This document shows, one piece after another, positions 27,301-39,300 of a DNA stretch of 64,000 bases (positions are counted from its first letter, which is position 1; every line of letters begins with the position of its first letter). Origin of the DNA: Corydoras sp. C115 (Eukaryota; Chordata; Actinopteri; Siluriformes; Callichthyidae); assembly GCA_019802505.1 (NCBI GenBank), contig JAFMOC010000387.1, forward strand, positions 634,501 through 698,500. The letters are read 5' to 3'. The notes under the pieces were generated by a model. The model worked only from the letters and a program-made list of their open reading frames with translations. It searched no databases and was not told the origin of the DNA. A program made the translations under genes and the position numbers.

Positions 27301-30300
27301 CTAATACTGTATGGAACCTGACAAGGCGGTCCTGCAGGACGCCCCCTAATGGACTCACAAATAGTTTTCCAGTTGTTAGTTTTTCCATTTGTTTAATATC
27401 TGGACATGGCTGTCCTACACTGTTGTTGCTGCCTGGCCGCTCAAGGAGGATGAGTCCCCCACTGAGTCTTGGTCCTCCCAAGGTTTCTTCCTTAAATAAC
27501 AACATAAAAGGGAGTTTTTTCTTGCCACTGTCGCTTCGGCTTGCTCTTTGGGGGTTTAAAGGCTTTTCATTCTGTAAAGCTGCTTTGTGACAATGTACTG
27601 TTGTAAAAAGCGCTATATAAATAAATTACTTGAACTTGAACTTACTTGCTGTAGTGAGTGCTTTCAACCTCCCCCCGCCTTCTTCTTTCCTACATTCAGG
27701 TGTTCTCGGAGCTCCAGCTTCATGGGGCACGCGTGTTTACCAAGTTAGACCTGAGGAACGTGTACAATTTGGTTCGTATTCGGAAGGGAGACGAGTGGAA
27801 GACCAGCTTCATCACAACCTTGGGGCATTACGAGTACTGCGTAATGCCCTTCGGCCTCACCAACGCCCATGCGGTCTTCCAAGCATTTATTAATGATGTG
27901 CTTCGGGAGTTCTTACACCAGGGGTTATCGTGTACCTGGATGATTTTCAAGTTTCAAGTTTCAAATTTATTTGTCATTTATGCTCCATGTTGGGACATGT
28001 GCACATAGAAATTCTTCAGGATATAAACTCAGGTGAGGCATCAGGATATAAACTCTACATAGAAGATAAATTAAATACACAATATTTACATATGTTTGCG
28101 CCAAAAAAAAAAAAATATATATATATAATTTAAAGTGACTTAGTGTAAAGTGATTTAGTAAAAAGCAGGAGTGTGGGTGTTTTTAACTGTTTATTTTGTT
28201 TAGTAGACTGATGGCTTGCGGGTAAAAACTGTTTATAAGCCGGGTTGTTTTGGCCGGGAAACTTCTGTACCTTCTGCCTGATGGCAGTAAGGTGAACAGT
28301 CCATGTGCTGGATGACTGCTGTCCAGCTGGATCCTACGAATCTTCCTTGAACTGCGGGTCTGGTAGATGTCCACAAGAGCAGGGAGTTTATTCCCAATTA
28401 TGGACTCTGCTGCCCTCACCACCCTCTTCGGGGCCTTGTGGTCACAGGTGGAGCAGCTACCGTACCATACCGTACCGTACCAGCAAAACCAAGGAGATCA
28501 TCGTGGAATACAGGAAGCAGCAGAATGGGAGTCACGCTTCTCTTTACATCAATGGAGCCGCAGTGGAAAGAGTCAGCAGTGTGAGGTTTCTTGGTGTCCA
28601 CCTCACTGAGGACCTCACCTGGTCCCATCACATCGGCACTGCTGTGAAAACAGCATGTCAGCGCCTCTTCTATCTGCAGAGGCTTAAGAAATTTGGTCTC
28701 CAACCCCTTATCCTCACCAACTTCTACAGGTGCACCATCGAGAGCATCCTCACAGGCTGCATCACTGAACTGTAATCTAGGAACAGCATTCTAACATAAG
28801 TGTTCTTTTTGTCCAGGTGTGTGAGTGCAGTGTGAACGGTCAGTGCGATAGCGTTGTCTGTGGATCTGTTGGGACGGTATGCGAACTGTTGAGGGTCCAT
28901 GGTGGTGGAAAGTGTGGAGCAGATGTGTGACTTGACTAGCCGCTTGAAGCACTTCATAGCTGCTGATGTGAGTGTGACGGGTCGGTAGTCATTCAGGCAG
29001 GATATGGCTGATGTCTTCGGAACTGGGACAATCGTCATTCTCTTAAAGCATGTGGGAACCACTGACAGACTCAGAGAGAGGTTGAAAATGTCAGTGAAGA
29101 CCCCCAACAAGCTGGCTGGCACATGCTCTAAGAACCCGACTGTGGACACGAACAGGACCAGGTGCTTTGTGTGGGTTGATGGACTTGAAGCATCTAACGA
29201 CCTCAGACGTGGAGATGTTGAGGGAGTAGCTCTCCTGATCTACTAGGAGTTTAGTAGCAGGGGAGGAGTTTCCCCTGCTACTAGGGAAAACTCGGGTGAT
29301 ATGGCCTCCCATGTCCCATGTCGTTTTGGTGCTCCGTGTCCTAGCCCACCTTTTAGCTAATGGTCTGTACGTGAAGGGGGAAATATGCGCTTTCCACCAG
29401 GGGTCCATCTCCTTCTTGGGGTTTGTTATCTCCCATAAGAGAATAGAGATGGACCCAAACAAGGTTAAAGCTGTTCTGGACTGGCCGACGCCGGCCACGC
29501 CCCACAATTTTCAGCGCTTTCTGGGGTTCACAAATTTTTATTGTAGGTTTATCCAGAACTTCAGCCAGATTGCGCTCCCCCTCACCTCTAGCCTAGAGCC
29601 TAGAGGTAGAGGTAGCCTCTAGAGGTAGCCCTTCTGCGTTGCACTGGGGCTAGAAGGCGGATCGGGCCTTTAACACCCTTAAGAACAAGTTCACTTCTAA
29701 GCCGGTGTTGGCCCATCCAGACCCCGAGCGCCAGTTCATCATAGAGGTGCATTGGAGCCGGCGCTGTCCTTTCCCATACTACTGGTGGATTAGCTAGGGC
29801 TCGCCCTATCGCGTACTTTTCCTGTAAATTCCTTCCGGCCGAATGTAATTATGGGATCGGGGATCGAGAGCTTCTGGCCATTAAGTTAGCCTTGGAGGAA
29901 TCGCGGCACTGGCTCATGGGGTCCTCTCACCCGGTACTTATTCTTACGGAGCATAAAAATCTGGAATACGTTAAAGGTGCGGGGCACCTTAATGCTCGCC
30001 AAGCCCGATGGGCCTTATTTTTTTATCAATTTAATCTCCAGATTTCGTTTCGCCCAGGGTCCGAGAACAGCTGGGCTGACGCCCTGTCCCGGATATATGG
30101 TTTGTCAAAGTCAGATCCTGAATGGGGGAGTCCCATCATCCCCGCATACAAGTTCTTAGGGCGGATCCAGTGGGAACTCGACACCCAGATTCAAGAGGTG
30201 CTGCGCAACCTTCCTATTCCGCCTGAGTGTCCTGCGGGGGTCACGTACTTTCCCCAACCATTTCGGAATTCCGACTCCTGCGTGCCCACCTCGCCGCGTT

Positions 30301-33300
30301 CCTCACCGTCTCCTCTTCAGTTCTCAAGGGGATTCCGCAGACCTGTGATGTCATTGCCTTACATCAAGTGATTGTGTTCTCATTTTGGGGCTATACCTCA
30401 TACTCATTATTGACGGCAATAAAGACAGTTTTGTTTTGAACATTCACGCTTCCTTCGATTCCTCCAGTAGTGTGACAGATTAACAGGAATGCTAAATCAC
30501 AAAAAAGGATTTTAAGTTTGTAAAGACAAATGCAGTCATGAATTATATACAGTTGTGATCAAATTTATTCAACCCCCACTGAAATAAAGTGTTTTGGCCA
30601 GTTTGACATTGATTTGGATCATTTCAGTCATCTTATTTACAATTATATCAAAGAGGCACTTATAAATTAGACAAATATAACATAATATTTATGATGGAAT
30701 AACCACAAATGTCTTTACTGTGCTCACATCATTATCAGTTTTATTCAACCCCCTAGTGACATTATTTTTTAGTACTTAGTACAACATCCTTTTCCAGTTA
30801 TGACAGCTTTCAAGCGTGAAGCATAGCTTGACACAAGTGTCTTGCAGCGACCTATGGGTATCTTAGCCCATTCTTCATGGGCAAAAGCCTCCAGTTCAGT
30901 CACATTCTTAGGCTTGCGCACTGCAACTGCCTTCTTTAGGTCCCACCAGAGGTTCTCAATTGGATTTAAGTCTGGTGATTGCGATGGCCACTCTAGAATG
31001 TTCCAGCCTTTCATGTTCAACCATGCTCTAGTGGACTTGGATGTGTGCTTCGGATCATTGTCCTGTTGGAAGGTCCAACGTCTCCCAAGCCGCAGGTTTG
31101 TGACTGACTCCATCACATTTTCCTCCAAGATCTCCTGGTACTGAAGGGAATTCATGGTACCCTGCACACGTTGAAGCTTTCCTGTACCATTAGAAGCAAA
31201 ACAGCCCCAAAGCATAATTGACCCCCCCGCCATGCTTCACAGTAGGCAAGGTGTTCTTTTGTTCATAAGCCTGGTTCTTCCTCCTCCAAACATAGCGCTG
31301 GTCCATTGTCCCAAACAGTTCTAATTTAGTTTCATCTGACCACAGTACACTGTCCCAAAACCTTTGTGGCTTGTCCACATGACTTTTGGCATACTGCAGT
31401 CGACTTTTCTTGTTCTTTGGAGTCAGCAAGGGGGTGCGCCTGGGAGTTCTGGCATGGAGGTCTTCGTTATGCAGTGCGCGCCTTATTGTCTGAGCTGAAA
31501 CTTCAGTGCCCACATCTGACAGGTCTTTTTTCAGTTCCTTAGCAGTCACGCGGGGATTTTTCTCCACATTACGCTTCAGGTAGCGCACAGCAGTCGCGGT
31601 CAGGATCTTCTTTCTGCCACGACCAGGTAACGTTTCCACTGTGCCCTTTAACTTGAACTTGCGAATGATACTTCCGATAGTGTCTCTTGGAATATTTAAC
31701 AACTTCGCAATCTTTTTATATCCATTGCCATTCTTGTGAAGAGCAATAACCTCTTCTCTTGTCTTCTGGGACCATTCTCTTGCCTTCACCATGCTTGTAA
31801 ACATACCAGTAGATGTCTAGAAGGAGCTGAGTATCAAAGTCCTTTTAAATCTGCCTAATTGGTGCTTATCATGCTTGATTGCTGCTCGTTGACATCCACA
31901 GGTGTTTTCAATACCTGATTGAAAACACTGGAATGAACCTCTGTTCTTATGAGTGGTAGTTGTAAAGGGGTTGAATAATTGTGTCAATGAAGAAATCACA
32001 AAAAGGCCATTTAATACTTTATGACAAAAACAATTGATGCTATCTTAGTTGCATTTAGTTCTTTAACAAGTCCTTGTAAGATTTCATTATGAACACAATT
32101 ACAAATGTGCACTGAATTCCATAAAACCCTTCGCAGCATTGGGGGTTGAATAAATTTGATCACAACTGTACATTTCTCTTCATGTTTTGATTTGGAAAAC
32201 AGTGCAATGTTCCCAGTGCATGGACATTAAACTACTATAAAGATTTTGTTCTTAACCCATGTTTTTAATCACACTGCTATTATTTTGAACACAGCTGTAT
32301 ATCATGTAATGAATTGTGTAGCATAATCAATAATCAATACTCACCAGTTATTGAAAAATGTAGTGTTATAAACAATAATATAATACATGAGTTAAATACT
32401 GTACCTTTAATCCCATATATAAAAGAGTGCTTGTATCATTAATTACACATTCAAAGACAATATCCTGTCTGATAGACCCAATATCTACAAACCTGCTTAA
32501 AAACCTCCTACCAAGTATTATAGAGCCTTTAATAAACATTATAAATTTATCACTTAAAATAGGCTATGTCCTCAAAAATCTGATATGAGTATTCTTAGTG
32601 CAGCTTTAGACCATCTTACTTTATATATTACAGAACTCTGTGGGCATTACAGGATCTATTCTCCAATGGATTAAATCCTATCTGACAGCAGTTCACCTTG
32701 TTAACAATCAATGTTCTGATATTGCTAAAGTTAAATATGGTGTCAGTTCTGGGACCACTCCTGTTTTCCCTATATATGCTTCCATTGGGATCAATTATTC
32801 AGTGACAGTTATATATTTCAGCTAACCATAATGATCTCGTTTAATAAGTAAGCTCGAGGACTGCATCCAAGATATTAAAATGTGGTTCCTAAATTTCCTA
32901 CTGATAAATTCTAATAAAACTGAGGTACTGATAGTTGGACCCAAGGACAAAATGAACAAAGCTTCTAACACTGTGTTAACCTTTGATAACTCCTTAATCA
33001 GACCCAGTACGTCTTTAAATAATTTTGGTGTCATTATTGATTTAGATCTCTCCTTTACAAAGCACATTAATAGAATTGCATTTATTTTCACCTTCACAAC
33101 ATTTTAAAGCCATAAAATATCCTCTTCTACCAAGATGCAGAGAAGGTAATTCATAATTTATTATCTCAAGGTTAGATTATTATAATTCACTTCTTACAGG
33201 ATGTTCTAATAAATCTTTACATAAACTAGAACTTGTGCAAATGGCTGCAGCTAGAGTTTTAACTAGAACCAGAAAGTTTGATCATATCATTCCTGTGTTA

Positions 33301-36300
33301 TTAAACTTACAATGGCTACCAATATTTGCCCCTTTTGGTTATGTTGCTCAAGTGTTTTCTTGCCATTTACCATGAATGGCTTATTGGCTTGGCTTTTGCT
33401 GCTGTTTTGTTCATTTTGGCAGCCACACATTGTGGGACTGCAGGAGCGTGCAATCCTGGGTGGCCGTAGGCAATACCGCGCAGATAGACGCATGGATGCC
33501 ATAAATTATGGAAGTGCCGGCCCGGCCCATGGGCCCGGGGGGTGCTCCGCGTGTTCTCTCCCTGATAGAAGAGGGTGAGAACATGGCTAGGGAGTAGCTA
33601 GGGAGCGGCTAGGGTGACTCATCCCCCAGCATCCCAACATTTTCTATGCAGCTGTTGAGTTAAGCACCCCTTCTGTTCAATATGATATATTTATTTTATG
33701 TAGGGACCTCTATATTGTATCACTAGCTATTAAATTCATTGGCAAGGATACAACTTATTGGCAAGGATTCATTGGCAAGGATACAACCCGTGATTCTAAG
33801 CACGTCTTTATTTTGTGGTTTGCATACCCTATGTTGCTTTTGTTCGTTTACTCCCTTTCTGTTGGTGCTTCGGCACCACTTTTTAATAAATTCTCGTTTT
33901 GGTTTTTATCCCAGTGTTCCAGTTTTTTCTCCTTCAGCATTTCTGCCACGGTGTGTCGCTGCACATTTGCTCCGCGCAGGTCACACTCATGGGAGCGTTC
34001 CCCTCTGTTTTGGCGTGAGCCACAGCGTCAGCCAGTGTACGGGGAACGCTCATTATGCGCGAGCGGCGTTCGCGATTTCCCTGCAGAGCTGCTCATCTCC
34101 GGGGAAAGACGGACATTTGTGACAGAAAGACGTGCCATACATCGGAGAATTCTGGACACCTGGGATCACCCATTGTTGAGCGGAGGACCATATTTGTTTA
34201 TCGTCACTTAGGTAAACCATCAGTAGATTTAATTTTCTCGCTGGGTGGCTACAGTAGATGGAAACCCAGTTCACGCCTGCGCCGTGCTCACCACAGACAC
34301 AAATAAACTCTATCCACGTTACAGTTTTAGCAGAAGTGTTATTTTTGGAGTTTCTTACTGTTCTGTAGAGATGTAACAAGATCTGATTGGTTCATCTTCC
34401 TTAGTACATGCATGGTGATCTTCATCACTCCTTCTCTAACATTCTTCTGATCATCTGCATCTTCCACCTTCATCCCAGAGCACGCTGGGTAATCTGGAAT
34501 CAGGAGCTTCTTAAACCTCTTCAGCTCTTTCTTTAATAAAGTGATGGCTTTGTGCTCCAGCTCCTGATACACAACCAAACAGTCAAGTGAGAGGTGACAC
34601 GGCCCATGACAAAAAGTTATTAAGTTTAAATCTGTTGTTTTTATTTTATTTTTTTTATTAATTAATGTAGGTTGTGCACAATCTACGAGTTATAATTAGT
34701 GCACAAGCCCAGTAGTTTGTGTGGTGTCCAATCTAAAGTATATTATAGGTTGTAGAGGTCACAGATTGTTCTTTACTCTGCGTGGTATGTAGGATGTTTA
34801 CATGCACCACATTTTCTTATTTTAGAAAAAATGTGAAGTTAATTAATAAATGTTCATTTTGAATAGGGGCACTATGGGGTGTTTGCTATGTACAGTGTTG
34901 TGAAAAAGTGTTTGCCCCTTCTTGATTTTTTTGCGTCTTTGTCACACTTAAATGTTTCGTAACATCAAACCAATTTAAATATTTGTCAAAGACAACACAG
35001 GTAAACACAAAATGCTATTTTTAAATGAAGGTGTTTATTATTAAGGGAGAAAATAAATCCAAACCTACATGGCCCTGTGTGAAAAAGTGATTGCCCCCTT
35101 GTTAAAATATACTGTCAATGTGGTTTCTGACACCTGAGTACACTGTCTCTAGCCAGACCCAGGCCTGATTATTGCCACACCTGTTCTTAATCAAGACATA
35201 ACTTAAATAGGACCTGCCTGACAAACTGAAGTCCACCAAAAGATCCTTAAAAGCTACACATCATACCGAGATCCAAAGAAATTCAGGAACAATTGAGAAA
35301 GAAGTTAATTAAGATCTATCAGTCTGGAAAGAGTTATAAAGAGATTTCCAAAGCTTTGGGAATCCAGCGAACCACCATAAGAGCCATTGTGTACAGATGG
35401 TCAAGACATGGAACAGTGGTTAACCTTCACAAAAAAAAATCAGGAAGGGGGCAAACACTTTTTCACACTACTGTATATTGCCTGTTGTTAAGGTGATTAT
35501 TTATAAAGAATGTACATGATTTTTTTAGGGGTATAAGGTCTGTGTTATTTTGAGGCAGATGTGGTGTTTCATTTTGCAGTTGGTTCTAGATCAGTTTGTT
35601 CTTCTCGGTGTGCGCCTTTCTTTAATCAGTGTTTCATACAGTGATCTAGTTCCTCAAGGACTAAAGGGGGGAAAAAAAACCTATCCACGTTACAGTTTCA
35701 GCATGTTAGGAAATCTCAATTTCCACGATGAACCTTTTTCCGGAGGAGACAATAGACCACGAGGCAGACTTTAGTAGATGCTCGAATCAAGCGGTTTATT
35801 TAAGACAAACCAAGATAAAAGTGTGTTCTTCCAAAATAAGCCCAAGACCGCGGTCGACTCTGACTCCCGCAAAGCAGAAAACCCTCTCCCCAGCCAGAGT
35901 CCAGAAGTCCAGTTTCTACCCCTATTTATCCTATAAACCCACCCCTATGTCTGGTGTTTTCAGCTAGGTCGAGGGCACCTTAAAGGTGACCATGCTGTCC
36001 TTTCTTCTAGGGGGGTTGTTGACAATTAGGCGTCTATGAGCCTCATTTACCAGGTCTGATGTCTCAGTTCCTGGAATGGACGTGCTGAACGTGCACATTT
36101 TAGGGGAGTATGTTGGTTCAAGGTCAGGCTGACACCCTGCCTTCAACTGTCATTCGTCCATTCAATCCTCGCCCACCTCCCCAGTCGCCACGCAGCCACA
36201 TTTACTGAACTTTGAACTGATGGTCTGTTTGTATTTCCTTCAAGCAGCAGATACTTCAAATACTAATGAAGGTCCATGTTTCTGTACTCACAGGGTACAG

Positions 36301-39300
36301 AATATACAGGGGTGTACATTGAGTTATTTTAAGGGAAGAATAAATTTACACTGTTTAGTTTTTGATCATTATAAAATTGGCCTCTCACAAAACAAGCTGA
36401 TTCAATTTCTTGGAGAATTAAGTAATTAAGGAGATTAACTTATGAGTACAGAAAGTACTCATGTAACTAAAAGTTACATTTTATTATAGAGGATTCTAGA
36501 GCACAGATTATTTTATATAAATTATTACACAAAAAGTTATACAATATTACTTTTTAATGTTTAATATGCTGCTAAATACAGACATTACCAGAAAACCATG
36601 AGAAGTAAAATAAACATTTATTACTTAATGGGTTAGGAGTAAGTCAGGCTCATAATTAACTATTTTAAGTACTATGCAATCTACAAAGACTTTAAAGAAA
36701 CAGATGTTTCCGATTTCAGATTTTGAATTATGATAGTATAAAGTACTGAGCATTGAAAATACTAAGTTTTAAAATATTGAGCATTAGCCCATGAGCATTG
36801 GGAATGAGAAATGCAACCCAGGATAGTTTATAGGATTAAAGTTTTAATTTGTTCATATTCTGTGTATATTTATGTGACTGTTTATTTATAATAAATAACA
36901 TAGATGGTTTTTATTACAGATGTTATAGTTTGTACTATAGATTACTTCTAAATCCATCCATCCATCCATTATCTTCCGCATTATCCTCTTTATTCCGCTT
37001 TATTAAGGTCGCGGGTGGGTTCCCCATGCCCATCCAGGGGAGAACGTTTCGGGCGCCGGGCAGATACACCCAGGACAGGGCGCCAATCTATCACTGGGCA
37101 CACACTCACTCACACAAACACACTCTATATGAGGCAATTTGGAGAACTCAATTGACTTGATCCATGTTTTTGGACTATGGGAGGAAAGCGCAGAACCTGG
37201 AGAAAACCCACGCGGACACGGGTACAGAGAACTGTAACAGTCTATATTTTAATATAAAAATTATATATAATTATTAAATGATAACATCATCAGTTGTATA
37301 AATATTGTGTTATTTTGGAGATATCCACATAAACTCACCTGAAATATGAGCTCCAACTGATTTCTGCAGGATTTGGATTCACTGCTAAACAAAAGACATT
37401 ATGTTTAATGTCAAATATTAAACTAAAGTTTTTTTTATTCCACAAACATTCATTCATTCATTCATTATCTCCCGCTTTATCCTCTATTAGGGTCGCGGTG
37501 GGGTTCCCCATGCCCATCCAGGGGAGAACATCTCGGGCGCTGGGCAGATAGACCCAGGACAGGGCGCCAATCCATCGCTGGGCTATTCCACAAACAAATG
37601 CATATAAAATATTATAGAACATAATTTCTTATATACATCAATAGATGTAACAAAATTCATTTATATATTTACTCATTCACAAAGAGCTTCATGCAAACAA
37701 TCAGTTTGGTAAAAGAACCTCTGATTAGATTTATGTTTTGCATTCAACATTGAGAGATATGGTTTTTTTGTATTGTAGTGGTATTGGTATTGGTGTTATT
37801 GTAGGTTTGATGATGAGATCATTGAAAATGTAAGGTGGCTTTTTATCATTGTATATTTAAATGCGGGGTCTGGTAACAGATTTTTGCAAAAGCTTCAATA
37901 AATAACACACTTTGACTACTAACTAAAAAGATAATAAAAAGATTCAACCACCATCAACAAACGCCATCTATTGTAAATAAAAACAGAAACAAATCTTTTG
38001 GAAACTGCTATTTATAAATACTATAATAATATGTGATTGTCAGGTTGGGAGGGCTGGGCCACTCCCCCGTCTCCCGTGTGTCGGGTTTTGGCCGTTTAGG
38101 GCTTCCATAGGTAGGGCCCATCCCCTTGAGCTGAGATTGGGTCCTATCTGATCACGTGCGACCTGCTGACTGCACTTAAAGCACGCATGTGCGGTGCGTC
38201 AGCAGGTCAGCATTTCTGAGTGTATGCCTCGGCATACTGCCGCTCAAGTGCCATGTCGGGTGTTCGGTGTAGTTTGGTTTTCGTTATTTGTATTTCGCTC
38301 TCGGCATGTCTCGCCGTGCCTTCAGCGGTGTTCCCGCTGTTTTATTTGTTTATTTGTGTTTTAGTTCTCGGCACGTCTCGCTGTACCTTCTGCGGCGTTC
38401 CCGCGGATTCATCGGTATATCTGTGTTTTGCTCCCGGCACGCCGTGCCTTCAGCGGCGTTCCCGCTGTTACAGCAAATAAAGTTGCTCGTTATTTGCTTA
38501 CCTGGTCGCCTGGCTCGATCTTTATACCTCACCGCACCGCACTGCCCCGGCTGCAGCATCCCGGCTAATTTAACCTGGCGCTAGCCCCGCCAATAGTTTT
38601 TAACCCCAACTGCGGCTTCCTTAGCTTGGCGTTAGCCCCGCCGTCTTACCTTCGCTGCAGTACTCGCTCCACGGAGGAGCGATGGGGGGAATCGACCGGG
38701 TCCCGGATTATGGGGAGATTGTGCTCCCTCTCTCGGCCCCGATTAAGCTCCCGGCACCCTGCGACGGGGTGGCTTTGAAGCCACTGCCTTTTATTATCGG
38801 CTGTCGCAGGGTGTTCGAACTGGTGACCAGTCGGGAGCTTTCGGAACGAGAGCGGGTGCTATTCTACCTCTTACGTCTCCTGGGACCTGCGCTGAGGTGG
38901 GCCAAGGGCCTAGTGGCCACCGGGGACATCTGCCTTACCTCAGCAAGCCGTTTCAAGTCGGCGTTCTTAGCACGGTTCGCCCCGGGCTCAGATGGCCGCT
39001 CCGTCGGCGAGCACCTGGACGCGGTGAAGAGGCACCTTCCCCGCGGGCAGGTCAGCGATCCGCCGCGCGCTCCCCCGTGCGAGCCTCCCGGCTTCACGGA
39101 AGACCCGTTCCGCGAGTTCTTCCTCGCCGCTCGGGATCAGCCGCGTGAGCCTGCCCCGCGATCCCCCGTGCGGGCCTCCCGGCTCCACGGAGCACGCGCT
39201 CCGCGAGGTCGTTCTCGCCGCCTGGGATCCGCCATGCGCTCTCCCGTGCGAACCTTCTGTCTCCACGGATGACCCGTTTCGCGAGTTCGCGATCCTCAGT

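Larger units (their letters stand above)
26745..30477 (+). pseudogene. Gypsy chromovirus copy, deleted and carrying two insertions
   Basis: It is colinear with the element at 44026-49450. Order: Gag end ([18 protein letters not shown]), protease [10 protein letters not shown] with the catalytic DSG changed to DSR, a deletion joining the protease region to [24 protein letters not shown], then RT/RNase H after a LINE insertion ([41 protein letters not shown]). Integrase is deleted, and a stub of the 3' LTR (AATAAAGACAG, ending in TGTGACA at 30477) closes it. The 5' LTR is absent. Two other repeats interrupt it at 27234 and 27944. Confidence 0.88.
26520..32297. mobile_element. Tc1/mariner-type DNA element split by younger insertions
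   Basis: The left end is CAGATGTGTTCAAAATAATAG (26520). The right end is the inverted CTATTATTTTGAACACAGCTG (ending 32297). TA flanks both sides (26518-26519, 32298-32299). An inner copy of GTGTTCAAAATAATAGCA lies at about 26700. The element's own DNA is only 26520 to about 26744, about 30478-30549 and 32169-32297, with no transposase, so it is a non-autonomous copy. A Gypsy and a Tc1 have inserted into it. Confidence 0.8.

Noticed and set aside
33312..33578. An 88-codon plus-strand gene after the L2 relic
   Set aside because: It starts within LINE sequence and runs into unrelated GC-rich DNA without any motif.
34339..34578. An independent small gene of 79 codons
   Set aside because: Splice sites at both borders and frame continuity show it is NLR exon 4.
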